Origin: Campylorhamphus procurvoides
Lineage: Eukaryota; Chordata; Aves; Passeriformes; Dendrocolaptidae
Length of the DNA stretch: 64,000 nucleotides
NCBI GenBank assembly: GCA_013396655.1
Contig: WBMV01003298.1
Location: 962,695 to 1,026,694, forward strand
Direction: 5' to 3'
A program made the position numbers and the translations under genes. The first letter of the stretch is position 1. The number at the start of each line of letters is the position of its first letter. Under the pieces are notes generated by a model, which had not been told where the DNA came from, searched no databases, and worked only from the letters and a program-made list of their open reading frames with translations. This document shows positions 1-13,785 of this stretch, one piece after another.

Positions 1-560
1 AGCTGGGCCTTCTGTGTGTCAGCAGGTTTCCGAAGATATTAGACCTTCTCTCCCAAATGAGAGGACGAGCCTGTAAGAGCTGATGTAGCAATAGTTACAG
101 GGCTGGCAATGGCAAACTGCGAAGCGCCGGGAGATGCTGCTTCTCAAAAGGACGAACCACTCTGGAGGAGCTGCTGTGGGCTGCTGACCCCCACCGAGGG
201 GCAGGCATTGTTGTCTCCTGCTAAATCTGTGCCCCAGGGGGAGCAGGGATTTGCAGTTTCGGAGAGCTTTTGTGTGAGCTGATGCAGCCCTGTCTGACCA
301 GATGAATGCTCTAGGAAAGGATTCCTGCATTCGGGCTGCCTGCCAAGCCCTGCTCCTCTGGGTGTCTGTCTGTCTGTCTGAAATCTTTGGAGTGGCTCTT
401 GCAATTCTGCTTCAGCAGCTTGTCCCAGATATTCCTGTTGTGCTTCAGACCAGGTCTGTGGTTTGGCGTGAGAGAAGACAGAAAACATAAAAAGTTGACA
501 GTTCTGGAACTGCTCTCCGACAGCATTTAAGTAGTTGATAATATTTACTTGAGCCATTCT
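1..560. other. GC-richer segment without an identified gene
   Basis: This stretch is clearly richer in G+C and CpG than the AT-rich DNA that follows. It contains overlapping open frames on both strands, the longest on the minus strand at 144-557 (137 codons), with others at 19-330 (minus) and 302-490 (plus). I recognise no domain, signal peptide or family in any of them. Being open on both strands is what higher GC alone produces. The segment may continue to the left of the window, so it could be the edge of an exon, a promoter-proximal region or an old repeat. A coding role is not supported. Confidence 0.35.
363..380. repeat. short (TGTC)n microsatellite
   Basis: About four and a half perfect copies of TGTC lie inside the GC-richer segment. 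No function is inferred. Confidence 0.8.
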
Positions 561-3500
561 TTTCTATCTGTTCTTTTTTTTCCACATAAAAATGATAAAG
601 AACCAGAGCAATAAATTGTATTCCTGAATTATTACACAGGACCTTCAGGTATGTTAAAGGTTTGGTTATAGCATTTCAGAAAATACCGTTTGGAGAACAT
701 TTGTTCCCCTCTTAGCCCAATTCAAGTGTCTGCAAGGAGAATTTGACTATCTTTTTTGAAAAGCATTTCAATACTTCTTTTTGCATTTTTTTTTATGAAA
801 AAGTGAAAGATCTAAATTAATAAATTATCCCATTTTAGTTAAACTATGCACAAACCACTTCATCCCTGCAATGACAAAGGGGAAATACCATACCCAAGTC
901 ACGCTGAGTGTCTCCCCTCTCAAAGTCTTTGGACTGGGTTGCATCATCTGTTTCATTATTGCTGTCCTCGTTCTTCTTCTAGACAGTCTACCTTGCTAAA
1001 TCAACTGAATTGTCCTATAAATGTGTGAAGGATCAAATTCTTAAGGAAGGATTGTTCCAAGTGTAGAAGATCTTGTAGCACATACCAAAATAAAGCCACA
1101 TTTCACAGAAATGACAAATATTGCACTAAATCAGACCGTTGTACACACATTTGATCACTGAATGCAACATCATGTACTCACAGATATTCCCAGACACTCT
1201 AACATCCCAGATATGTTATAACCCAAAGTTAATCAACAGATCTAATCACTGTCTGGACAGGAAGGAAGTCCTTAAGGACCATTTGCATATATAAAAAATT
1301 AATTAATGGTAATAGTTTTCCTGTTATTTTCATTCGTCCTTATGATGGAGAGCTGAGATTTCTGCCTGAGTAGCTTTGATCTTAGCTAGAAAATTTAGGT
1401 CTCTGCAATACAGATAATAAATAGCTGACTGCTAAAGTATGCATATGAGTTGAATCCCTGTGGCCTCTACAGGTGTCCCTATGAGAAAGATGAATCTGAC
1501 TAAAGGTAAAATAACAGAAAAGTCAGAAACCTAGTGTAAACGAAAGAGGGTTCTATTTGTTTTGCCAAGATTTGCTGAAATTGCGAGTGGCAGTGCTTTA
1601 AAAGCATGCTGAGATGGAGCAAGGTGCTATTTTTTAAGTGCCATAGGGCATTCTTTCAGTCTTTTGAGGAGAATGCACTGCATATTCTAAAAAAGAATAT
1701 TGTATCTATTCTTGTAATGCAGGTTCATTAAGCATCAGATTGATTTATTGTATTGTTTCCTTTATAAATTATTTTCATTATGTTTTATCACAGTACATGA
1801 CTACTGCCCTAAGGGAATATGCAGGAATGAGCTGAATGGCAAGCGTAATAGACTGCTTTAATTAAAATAGTGTAATGCATATTTCAGTGCTATTAACAAA
1901 AACAAAATTGATTTTGTTTTCTGACTAAGTGAATATATTAGAGCCCAGGTGCTGTTCTTCTATTGTTTAACCCTCTGAGTTCAACTTCATTTGGTGCTTT
2001 GAGCAGAGATTTCAGAAGGGGAATTTTCTTCTGTGACAGTGATATTTCCTTCTTTCTTTCCCTTCCCCTAGGGCATGTGCAGATACTGTTACTGAGGAAG
2101 GGGAAAGCACAAACTTGAATTTCAACAGTGAAACCCCTAGATCCTTTCCAGTATCTCTGAATGAGCTCCAGACAGTGAGGACACTGATCCACGATAGAAA
2201 AAAGCTCCTTATTCCTCTGCACTTTTTAACCTGATGCTCTGTGCAGACAGCAGCCGTCTGCCACCATAATTCCATTAGTTAATGAACACTCCAGGAATTT
2301 GACCATCATAAGAAGGACCCTTTAAAATTACAGTCAATCAATGCCACCTACTCTTCTAAGTGGCTTCCTTTTCCCCTTTTTCTCTTGATTTATATTGGCT
2401 ATGAGTCTTTTTTATTTCCTTTACCCTTCAGATACCAAAAGTTTACCTTTTATCAAGAAGATGCATTGTGCTAGACCGTGTCAGATACAGGCAAAATCAG
2501 GTTAATGATTTCTAAGTAGAGCAGTCAAATGTCACCAGCCAACCTAAAAAATTATCAGAGCTGTGTTCAATGACCTATCTGTCTGTGAAAAGAACCATTT
2601 TGCCTAATGGTTTTTGTCTACCACACCCTAAACACCAGAGCCTCCCTCACTTCCATCAGTGCAGCTTTCAATGGAAACTTCTACTTTGCAATAAATATTG
2701 TAAAGCGTTTCTGTCACAGCTATTATGGTTCCCTGGATTTTTATTGCTTGGCAGGATGGTGTGTTGTATCATCAGAGCTGGGGTGACTAGTGCTTATAGC
2801 AGAGACACAGTGGATAAGGAAGATCTTATCTCCCATTTTATAGTGTGAAAGATTGCAGTTTTCCAAGCTGATAGTAGAAGTCCCATTGACAGCAATAAGA
2901 GGTGGTTCACAATTCATAAAGCCTACCCTATTCCCCAGGCATAAAAAGGAATGGCATTGTGAAATTAAGAAATAATAACTATAATTTAAGCCATTTCTTT
3001 TTAATGGAAAAACAAAAGCACAACAAAAACACTCCAAGCATTCTGAAGCAGTATGAACTATGGTAATTTCTGCCTGGGATTTATATAATTTTGGAATAAA
3101 TCAAATGCCTGAACTGAAAAATAAATCAGAAACTCAAAATAAAGACAAGCCAGACTGCACAAAAAGAGTTACTGCTGCTTCATCCAGTTACTCTGGGGAT
3201 ACTGGGACAACACTAATCACTGTAGTAGTCTGAAGATGTTCCCTATAAATCCTATATCCTTTGCAATAAAATATGAGTATCTTCTTTTCTCCATCAAAGA
3301 TTTTCTGTTCAAAGTCATTTACTCAACAAGAACCTTTTACAAATGGTGGTCCTGCTTTTACAACAGAAGAGTAGGCCATAATTAAACTGGTGAGTCATCA
3401 GTCCACTGGGTGTCACAGGAAATCCCTTATTACTTTAAAGCACCTGCTGTAGCTCTTCTATTCATTTGCCATAGAAGAGTTGCAGCTCCAGATTGATTCC

Positions 3501-6147
3501 AAATAGTTCCCATAAAAGAATAGACCAGTGAACTGGTTTTACATAAATTTCAGTCTTTACAGTTTCTCTTCCTCTGCAATTAATGAGATCTGGCTGAATC
3601 CCCAGTTACTTCTGGGTCGTGATTTATAAAGCACAAGTCTGGATTCAGACTTTTCAAGAATGATTTCCCACATTTTAATGTTATTAGCTCATATCTTACA
3701 GTGCATCTCTCCATGTTTCTTCTTGGAACTGGTCACCTTTAATCGGTTACAAGATGTATTTAATTATTAACAGGAATATGCTGAACTGCACTGAAAAGTA
3801 TTTAAATACTACAATATGGTGAAATTACTGGTACATTGTTTATTTGTTTATTTGGATAAATAGCTATTAACTGTTTAACTTTTCATTCTTAAATATTGAA
3901 TTTAGTCAATACATTAAAACAATCTAAACCATAACATTCTAAGATCAACATATGATATACTGTAGATACCATCATAGGCAGGAAAAATTATTGCTTGGTC
4001 TTTTGCTATGTAAAATTTTCAGAGAAAAGGTTTGCATAAGCCAAGCGAAATCACAGCAATTAATTTACATTCAGTCAATAGATTACATCAGAACAAAATA
4101 AAGAGGGTATTTAGAAATACGCCCAAGTATTACAAATATGTTAGAGGTCTTAGAAACTATTTTTGTGCCTCTCTAAATAAAATATAATGATTAAATAATC
4201 CTAAACCCCTGATAATTTAGGCAGATTAAAAATATTTCAGAATAATGAAAATAATATTTTCATAGATAAGGATGTCATAGAGGCAGGATATAGACAGTTT
4301 ATCTTTGGAAGAAGAAACAAGTCTTCATTATTCATGACCAAACACAATTTTTATCGTCACTTAGATTGTGTTATCCTTATTTAGATTGTGGTATTTTTGT
4401 TCAATACAAATGTTCTGTATTAAAAGAATAAGGTCTAGATTTTAAAGTAATTGCTTTAAAAATGACATGTTCTTACTGTGGAAATAAATGCAAGTAAAAA
4501 AGCAATCATGAGGCAAGTTTAGAATTAATAAAAATCTAAACAGCAAGAACCTTCCAGGGCTAATGCGCTACATTTACAAAATGCTGGGTTGAAAACAGTT
4601 TTTATTTCAAATACAACATTTCACTGCACTTTGGAAGTAAAATAGAAGGGCTTTTTTTCTTAAGGAATAATATGAAATAGTTTCACTCAAACATGTGGGC
4701 TGGGAGCTAAACTTTTGCATTTTTTTTAGATGACCCATGTTTGTGAAGCACAAAAGATAATTTGGTTTGTTCAGAAACACACTCAAACCTTTCTGGGTCA
4801 AATCTTCACCTTTGTCAGGGAACATTCCCATTGAAGTCAACCTTTGGCACTTTCTCTCCTCAGCCATCCAGCTCTGGTGTATTCTGTGAGAAATAAAAGT
4901 CCTCAGATGTCTGTCTGCACAACTACTGCTAGGAATAAAAAGGGAAGCAAATATACCGAGCATCCCAGGTTGCTTCAGCAGGCTCCCAGCTTCTATCACC
5001 ACTGAAAAGGAGTTGGAATTTGCTCAGAAGTAGCCAGCCTTTAATGTGCTTCACCAAAAGTAAGTCATATCATAAAACTTCATATTTACCTTCGATTTTT
5101 CATTTGAAATGTTGCACTCTTGTCATTTATCTTTTGCTTGCACTTCTATATGTCAGTCTTGAAAATAGTTGGCCATTGGCAAAGTTCATGTAGGAGTAAC
5201 GCTGCTTGTCACAGTCACCAAGGAAGAACGTGGGCAGTGGCCAACAGACAATATTTGCTATCAAGTCTTGGCAGCCTTCTTAGAGGGGTAAAATCTTCAG
5301 AATTCAGGGAATCTTTTTTTTTTCTTCAATGTGCATTTGCTCAAGTTGTTCACTGCCAAGCATAGTGGGTGTCACTTCTTTTGAAATCATTAACTGCTAT
5401 CACAATACATTACATTTTCATCACAAAACCATTAAAGTTATACTACTAGATGAGACATTTTCTACTACTGTATGCTATTACTGAACCTCGTTGTGCCTTT
5501 CTTTCTGTCCTTCAAAGTCAGCTTCTCTGAAGTCAAAATGTCTGGCAAACAGAAACTATCTGCTGCTCTCAAACAAGCTACTAATATAACTTAATTTTCC
5601 ATAAATAGCTCCTGCATCATCTCAGTTCAGCTATTTCTGTCTGTTAATACGGTCTATCAGGACTGACGTGTTCATATATAGCTTCTCTGAAGTCCAATCC
5701 ACGCCAGCTAAATATGATTTTGAAGGCTGAGGTTTATGCAGTAGTTTTGGCTCTGAACCAGAGCTGGGACTGGACAGCTGGACAAGAACTGATCTTGCAA
5801 CATATTCAAATAAAACTGCTGGAAAAACTTGTAAGATTTTACTGCATCAAATGCACACAGAACTGAAAACTAATCATAGCAAACCATCTTTCAGAGAACT
5901 GAATGAAAAATACTGGGGTTTTATTCATTAGCCTTCTCAGTCAGTCAAGGATGAACACTTTTTTCCTCCACCACTCTTTTTTAAAGGAGAGTGAATTCCA
6001 ATCTTGTTTATACCATTATGGGTCAGGCCCTCATGAAATTAGAGGATTAAAATGAATTAACCCAATATTTTGGTACTGCAGTAAACATCTGATCCTTAGT
6101 GTAGTGGCATTTGGAAGGAAATTAGGTCACAGCAAGATCCTAAGTCC
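561..6147. other. AT-rich noncoding DNA, no gene seen
   Basis: About 5.6 kb with no supportable gene. It contains homopolymer runs (for example ten T at 5314-5323) and short open frames without domain similarity, the longest on the minus strand at 4607-5002 (131 codons). Two short words, near 2880 and near 4830, resemble an old dispersed amniote repeat motif with the core CCATTGA. There is no intact transposon, tRNA or rRNA. Confidence 0.6.
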
Positions 6148-6490
6148 TTGTATTACATTTTCCCAGTAAGATCAGTTTCAAATCTTAGAAAAGACTTTGG
6201 AGGGTCCTTCTCTAGGATAAGGTCAGGTCAACCCTATGAATGTCTGACACTCTCAGTATTTCTGACACACTTGCCTAAGCTGTTGTTAAAGCAGTGGTGG
6301 TCTCCTAACCACCTCTTTGGTGCAGTTGAATACCCATTGGCCATTCAGATGAAATATTTTCCCAGGCTGGCCTTCATCTTGTATATTGAAGCATTGGTAT
6401 TATTTTTATCCCATTCCCAGCACAGAAAATCACATATATTATCTTCTTCATTTAGACAAACTGCTATGTATGTACATGAATTGTTATGAC

Positions 6491-6585
6491 TGTCTCTTCT
6501 TTTAGACAAGCCCAAATCTTTCCCTCTTGCATCTGTTCATATTTTTCACTTTGCTTTTAAATCTCTCTACTTGTTTCATGTCTTA
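6491..6585 (-). repeat. possible highly diverged CR1 fragment
   Basis: The plus-strand text has the order of short words seen in the antisense of old CR1 LINE copies: a TCTCTTCTTTTAGACAAGCCCA-like start, then a TTCAT/TTTT run, then CTCTCTAC. The match is gapped and degenerate and contains no readable protein. It could equally be chance in pyrimidine-rich DNA. The call is from memory of the family and was not aligned. Confidence 0.25.
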
Positions 6586-7321
6586 ATACTCTGACAGGGC
6601 TTGTGCTCCCAGTCAAGAAGTCAGAATCAGCCCAGAGCCTCTATGACAACACCTTTGTATAGTTTAAAGGAAAAATAAAGATGTGAAGCTTTATAAAGAG
6701 AAATGGTAATTCCTTTCTTCCTCAAACAAGGTCCATTCCTTATTAGCTGTGGCAAAAATTAATTCTGATTATTTCTTAATTATTTTTTTCCATGTTTTGA
6801 CATTTTTCATCCCTGTTGTGATGCTTTTACCCTTTTTCAGGTTTTTATCAATCAAAAAGGCCTTCAGGCACAGATGTCCTTGTAGCCATACCAGAAAATG
6901 AGGGGAATTTAGTGGACTTTCTGAGTGGTCTGACTGGTGCTGTGACAAACACTCCCCTGAAGAGCAGAAGCTGCCAGGGAAGAAAAGATGCGCAAATCTG
7001 TCCACTCTTCATTATCTTGGCTATTAGTTATCTTACTGCTTTCAAGAAATACAGTCCAACATTTCAGCCAAGGTATTCTAATACGTAGGAAAAAAATATA
7101 CAGCTTCAGGAATATGAACCATAAGGCTGATTCCTCATCCAGTCTAGAAATCCATATGGAAATACATCATTGACTAGTATTTCGTTGGTTAAATTAAATT
7201 CTTGGTAGCATAAGGTACCAAAAGAATTATATATTTGTCCATACATTTAGAATAACACTGTTTTGTCTGATTGTATTCTCAGAAAAAGCAATTTGCACTA
7301 TCCTTAATGGCCTAACATCTA

Positions 7322-7414
7322 ATTTTTTTTTTCATATAGTTTTTTTGTGTTTTGATTTTGGGCTGGGTTTGTTTTTTTGTTTGCTTGTTTGTTTGTTTTG
7401 TCTTTTATTTTTAA
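7322..7414. repeat. T/G-rich low-complexity tract, (GTTT)n-like
   Basis: A T-rich stretch with GTTT units and the internal phrase GGGCTGGGTTTG. It resembles the tract at 12079-12176 in composition and in having a GGGCT phrase between T runs. Confidence 0.7.
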
Positions 7415-10400
7415 AATTATTTATTTATAATAATTGATATGTTTTTGGAGTGTGGTGGAGCAAGTAACTATTTCACAATTGAAGAAAAAGCAGGCAGTAT
7501 TTAAAAATGAAAAGGTATGTCTTAGTCATGCATTATCTAGAGGTTTAGAAGATGGATTCAATTTAAATGAAACGACAGAAAACAAATCTGTCAACATATC
7601 TGTGCTCTAGTGCTTCCCTGAGTCATGAAACACCCAAGCTATAAAGAAAAGCTACAATGAGACACTGAGAAATAAAAACCCAAATGGTTCTTTAAAAGAC
7701 ACAAATTCAAATTTTACTTGATAAAATATGATTCATTGCACACAAATTACTACCCACCGTAATAAAGGACAATTATCTCTATTGTGGCCAATCACAGGGA
7801 GGTAGTACAGGCAGAGAACTGTGCTTCAGGTTACACCCATTCCTTCTGTACTTAAAGTACAAATATATGAAAACAATTATACACTAAAAAGTTGTAAAAT
7901 ATTAAATTGAATGTGATAATAGCTAATCCAAGACAAAGGACCAGTTGTGAAAGAAACTGATGAACTGGCAAGTACCTGTATCTCCAGCGAGTGCCCATTT
8001 GTCTGTGAGCCCAACGGGACGTGACAGGATTCCTAAGAGCACTTGCTTTGTTTCCTCAATTTTTTCAGCTTAACCTTCAGCAGATTAACATGGCATCACT
8101 CTCAGAAAGCTGAAGGAATGTAAAGAGGGGTTGTATGTGTACATTGGAGTAAAACAACTTATTGTATATGGATTAAAAGTAATAGATTGTGCTCAAAAGT
8201 ATTTACATGATGTTTTATCACTTCTTGAAGGGCTGGAATACTCACAGACTTTAATAATTTTATTTACAACCACGTGATTACAAAGAATATGCATTTCATC
8301 TGAGACTAACCAGGTTTGTGCTAATTCACCTTCAGTAACGGCCCAGTTAGACAAAAGTATCATTACAGGGCAAAAGACCCAACCTTGGACCATCTCGCCC
8401 ATGGACAGAGAAGGGAGAAATGCCCAGTGGAAATTGATTTCTTGAACTGTGATGTTCCTCCTGGTTTCAGTTGGAAGTTGTTTTCTTTTGTACAAATGAA
8501 TGCATTATTTTGTTCCCACCTTGCCAACACCTTTCTGGGACTTCTGGCAGCAATTTTGCCTCATGTTTATGTACCAGATTCTTATAAATGTGCACATATA
8601 TCATGTAAAATAGAGTCTTCATAGGAATGGCATTAAACTAAAAAAAGAATCTCTTTGCAACTTTATTTCCCTTTAGTGATGTGCTACACTTCAGGCTGGC
8701 TGCTTTACTACAGAATACTACCTTGCATCCATTTTATCTCTTGTAAAGTCATTTGAGTGCACACAGATGCTTTACATGTATAGGACTGTAATTTTTTAAA
8801 TTTTTTTTAATCAAAACCACTTCCTATCAGAGGCAGGACTGAAAAATAAATATTCTGAAAAGTCTGTGTCTTTAGGGAGAAGTATTAACACACCAGTATG
8901 GACTGGTGAACTTCCTCACCCTTTTTTTGCAAAGTGTATTGCTCTGATTAAGATAATGTGTAAACTTATGATCAAGGAAAATGGAACTTGCCCTGTACCC
9001 TGTCAATATGTGCCATATCCTATCCTTTCATTAGAGAGGGGTAGCTTCCTCTAGCATCTCCCTGACATCTGTACAGGGTAGATAAGTCTAGAACAGTCTT
9101 CCTCACAGCTCAGATGGATAAATGTCATGGTCCTACATGAATAGACGCAAGCTTACCCAGACTGGGCATTTAAGAAGTGGATTGTTGTCCTCCAAAACAA
9201 ATTATTGTCAATTTTTTATTCAGAGCACAGTGAAAACCATGGCAGTAATATGTATCCCTCCTGTACTCGCAGACACAGGAAGATGCTCAATTTGAGCAGC
9301 TTTGGAGGTAATAGCATTTATTATATACTAAGTGATTGTTCAGCTGTTTTTGCAGGGCAAAAGTCTCTCTGACACTTTTAAAAGTTCATCTACATAAGGC
9401 TCAAATCAACAGGCATCTTAGTTCTTCAAGAACAAGACGACAAGGACTGCAGTTCTGTCTTGAGGATGCAGAAATCATGCAGCTTAGTGGGAATTCTGCC
9501 TTCCCCTCTCCTCTCTGCATTTGAAAATAAGGGTCTCAATATTGCCCAGAATGCCATGGCAGTCAGTGGCTTTCATTTCCAAAGCCCTGAGCTCGAAGAC
9601 TGAGTTTTCAGTTTCTCGCTTGAATGACAATCAAATTACTGTAGAGGCTTATTGTAATATTTATAAACAGAGCATTTATTCTAAGCTGTAAAATAACTAC
9701 TGATTCATTTTATGCAATGGTAGAAATAAAAGGTGGTAAACTGTATTTGAAGCATATAAAACACAATTAGAGATGCAGATTAGCCTTGAGGAACGAGCTC
9801 AACAAGAAACCAAATGAATCAACTTCAGACAAGTTTCGCTAAGGGCTTTATGATATTCAGACTTCAGCAGTGTTGCTCTTCAGAACAGATAATTAAAGAA
9901 TTAAGTCATGGTATCTATTTGCCAACTCACTCTGGCACTTCTTGATCTGGCATCATGCTACTCCCATACCCATTTCTGTCCCAAGTACATCAGCTAATTT
10001 GTCTTTCACCTCTCCAAAGAAAATGAGGTGAATTAAGGATCATGGAATAGGGATAATTGCAGCATATGCATCTTACAGAAACAGTTTCCATGAGTTGTTA
10101 GAAGTAGTCATATCCTAAGCTGATATCTATGGTCTCTGGTAAAACTGCAATGGTTGTTTCCAGATAAGAATTCTGGACTTTGCTTGTAAATGTCTCTCTC
10201 GGCTACGTGTGCAGGCTGAGGTGCTGGGCAGGCTCATGCACTGCTAAAAGGCAGACAAGTGGACTGTTCACTTTTAAAATTATGCAAAATAAAAATGGAA
10301 GGAGCCAACAACATTTTCATCAACACCTGACATTTTGTTGTATGCAAATTCTATGTCAGAATAAGGATCTATCTGATCCTGGTCTGTTTGATCCTTCTGG

Positions 10401-10479
10401 AGACCCTACTGTGAACAAATATGTCATCAAAGGGAGTGAAATTCAAAACAGACAGGATGGAAGTTCTGTTATTTCTACA

Positions 10480-10587
10480 CAAAAAAAATTTGAAAAAAAC
10501 AAACAAAAACAAACAAACAAAACCAAACCAAAAAACCAACCAAATAAAAGAAACAAAACAACAAAAAACAACAAAATAAACAAAAAG
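10480..10587. repeat. A/C-rich (AAAC)n-like simple repeat
   Basis: About 108 bp made almost entirely of A and C, with AAAC and AAAAC units interrupted by AACC and AAT. This tract creates the longest apparent open frames here on both strands, which are therefore not genes. Confidence 0.85.
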
Positions 10588-10937
10588 CTCCCAACAAACC
10601 TCAGTAAGACAGATGTCACAAACTGAAACCCTTACATTTAATTTAATGGTGCCTTTAAGTAAGGGGCAATGCAGGAACATATAGAATATGGTGATTCAGC
10701 AGAGCTGTTGCCTGGAAGTATAAATAATTATTCCCACTGTACTGTCACTTCCTGTCCAGCTACCATGATGCTACTAAATAAAAACAAGTGGGCGTCAGTA
10801 CTGAATTAAAGGTACTTGACTCAGGTGTCTGTATTATCCGGACTGTCTTTTCTGATAAACAGTCCAGAAATAACACTCAGGGAAAACTGACCCCAGGCAG
10901 TTCCCAGCTGCCTCCTGAACCTTTTCCACTGGGTCAA

Positions 10938-10994
10938 GGATGAATGTGGGAAAGAGAGAGGGATGAATGTGGGAAAGAGAGAGGGATAAATGTG
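10938..10994. repeat. 23-bp tandem repeat, about 2.5 copies
   Basis: The unit begins GGATGAATGTGGGAAAGAGA and recurs exactly 23 bp apart at 10938, 10961 and 10984. The first two copies are identical. The third is partial and carries one change (GGATAAATGTG). Confidence 0.85.
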
Positions 10995-11971
10995 AGCACC
11001 CACTTTGAATATCAGTCTGAACACATGGGGTGAGAGGAGCAGCAAGGTCTTAAAACATAAGGCAACCTTTTTAATTTTGATTCATCTGTGAAAGGTAAGA
11101 ATGTTAGAACTCAGGATGAAAATGTTGTTCAGGATGAAATAGTTTGAAACAGAGGGAATACCTGGAGTTTCTTTCTATGGAATTGCATAAATTATCTTCT
11201 GAAAAAAGTGTTTCTTTAATAAGCACTTGGCATGCTCTAAGCCTGCTCTCAGCGCTGTCTTGTAATGTTTTTTATTAGATATTGGTGATGTTTTCTGGAA
11301 TTAAAACAAAGACATTGAAAGAAACCCATAACAGAACCTTTTACTCAGCAATAGCTTTGTCAGGAACAGTTTAATTCCCTAATCTTTCCGAGGTAATTGC
11401 TTGCTAAATGAGTCACCGTACCCCCAGGTCCCTCAGGTTACTGTGCATTGCTTAGACAGAATGTATCTGTTTAAAAATGCAATATAAATGACATAAATTA
11501 AAATAAAAATATTTTATGTGTAACAAATCATAAATAGAATGACAATTTTTTTTCTTCCAAGGCCAAAGGGAAAATGTGAAATGTGTAGACAGACTATGTT
11601 ATGTATAAAGAACATATTAGATTATGTGACAGTATTTCAATCTTTGAACTTCTGATATTCGAGTTCAGAAGGAGAATCTTCTGACTCCTCTCCACATTAT
11701 AAGGCAGTTGTTTTCTTCAGCTCTTTACTCCACGTGGGAAAAAAACCGCTGTTAAAACTACTAAACTACTAAAGTTTAAAGCAAAGTAAAACTAAGATCT
11801 TTGTGACATAAGAAAATACCAACTCCTTGCATTCCTGTTTTAAGCTAGAACATACAGTTCAAAACTGAAAATATTGCAAGGAACAAGCAAAAGAAAAATT
11901 GCAATGATTTTAATTTGAAATAAGATAGGAAAAAATGCAGGTATCTTTATATTAGGCTGAAATGGCTGGTA

Positions 11972-11990
11972 ACACACACACACCCACACA
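11972..11990. repeat. short (AC)n microsatellite
   Basis: An (AC)n run interrupted by a single CCC. It is short and probably only mildly polymorphic. Confidence 0.8.
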
Positions 11991-12078
11991 ATTCTACAAT
12001 TTCAGTTTAATATTAAAATATTTTTTCTATTTACTTTCACACAGCTACCTGGAATTTAAGGTCAAGCCCTGATGCTTT

Positions 12079-12176
12079 TTTGGTTTGAATTTGTTTGGTT
12101 TGGTTTTTTGTTTTAGTTCTGGGCTTTTTGTTTGTTGTTTTTTTTAGGGTTTTTTTGTTTTTGGTTTTTTTTAAAA
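12079..12176. repeat. T/G-rich low-complexity tract
   Basis: About 100 bp of T runs separated by G, GG and GGG, with a GGGCTTTTTG phrase in the middle. It ends in T8 followed by A6. It is similar in style to the tract at 7322-7414. Confidence 0.7.
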
Positions 12177-13160
12177 AAGACTATCTGAAATAGAACATAT
12201 TTCTTTGGTAGGATTAAAAATATTTGTACCAAAATTCACCTTGGGCCCATTAGGGAAAAAAAAAAAAAGACGAAACCAACCCAAAACTTCAGTACTCAAG
12301 AAAATATATAAATATCTTCTAAGATTTGTTTTTACACCCCACTCTTTCATTTTCATCATGGAAAGAACCTTTACAGAAAAAAGAATCTAAGCTAACTAAT
12401 ATAAACCCAAACATCCATAGCCTATACCTGTCCCAGCTTGTACAGTTGCAGCTGTTAGAAACAACATACAGGAAACTGTATGAATAGACATTAAAAATTA
12501 CAACACTGAATTTTTTATTCCCAAAGCCCCTTCTCTCCAGCATTCCCCTATTTTACCAATACTGTTTTTCCTTGAGCATTCGCCTTACAAATGCTCAAAT
12601 TAAAGGTAAACTGCCATGGGATACGAAACAAGATGAAGTCTAATTCTGTCAGAGCATGAGATGGATCTTACTGACTTGTGTTGTATTTTAACACTACTTG
12701 TTTTCTACAGCAAGACCTTCACACTCCACACATTCTGCACATGGGCATCCCCAAACAAAGCAAGGGTTACCAGTCTCCTACACGTACCCTCGACAGCCAC
12801 AACAGCAATATTATACAGTTGCAAAATGTGGAAACGAGCTCAGGAAGATAATCAACAAACAAAAACTGTTTCCAGTGAGAAATGTTTTTTTCTTAAAACA
12901 GCTGATTAATCTCCAGATTCTCAGTCCTGGTCCTCCTGTGGATGCCATGTCCTCCTCGTGTGTTTTCAACACTTAGAAAATACCATCAGAACAAAACATA
13001 AGAAAAAAAATATACCTTTTTATGGGATACAGAGGGAATTGTTCCATGGATTAAGTAGAGGTATTGAGGTTAGGGGACATTTTAATATCCTCCACTTTCA
13101 TTTTAACTAGCTCCCCACAGTTCTTGGCTGACTGGTTTTCTTTTCCTCCACCCTGCTGCA

Positions 13161-13189
13161 AAAGGCTTAATATAAAGGCTTAATATAAA
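13161..13189. repeat. 13-bp tandem duplication
   Basis: Two perfect copies of AAAGGCTTAATAT are followed by the first three bases of a third. Confidence 0.8.
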
Positions 13190-13785
13190 CCCTAGTGCTC
13201 TGAAAGAAGAAGAGATGATTACATCATGTAACTGCTTTACTTTCTTATAGTGAACTTGGACCAATTGTTTCTAATTTTTACTTAGATGAAGGCTTGTTGT
13301 GCCTTTTCAGATTTGAACAGGCGTTTGCCAGGTACTTTTCCACCTCAAACTGTCTGTTTAACGAAACAACTTTCCTCCCTACTCTGTTTATATCCTTGGA
13401 TCATAGTTACAACAATCCTACAGTAATAGGAAGAGGTCCCTGTCTAATTACCTGAGAAAAACCAGTAATCCAGTAAAATCTTGCCTTCTTTACTTTTCTT
13501 AAAATCATGTAGACATTGATAATGCTCCTGTGCACAGCTTATGTCCTAAAGGGCCTAAAGCCCTTGGGATGTCTTTGCAATGAGAAGGGATAAACTTCAC
13601 TGCTGATCTTGTTTACTGCGAGACAGATTAGAGAAGGTCTCATATGAGATCTCAGGCAGTCTCCTGACTCAGGTACAGAGTGCAAATAAAGAGCAGTGCT
13701 TGTGTTCAGTTTTCTGCCTGCAAACTGAGATGATGCATGACAGTGTTTCACAAATGACGTTCAAAATCACTGATACAAAGAAAGG

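Noticed and set aside
144..557. 137-codon minus-strand frame in the GC-richer edge
   Set aside because: No domain, splice context or codon signature. Other frames on both strands are open over the same bases.
4607..5002. 131-codon minus-strand frame
   Set aside because: No recognisable motif, and its sequence includes runs expected from AT-rich noncoding DNA. A frame of this length is compatible with chance in 64 kb.
8115..8126. GGAATGTAAAGA, similar to the miR-1/206 seed region
   Set aside because: No complementary arm lies nearby to make a precursor hairpin.
10180..10626. Longest open frame in the window (148 codons, plus strand)
   Set aside because: Its second half is a translation of the A/C simple repeat at 10480-10587 and the first half has no domain. 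The opposite strand is open too for the same reason.
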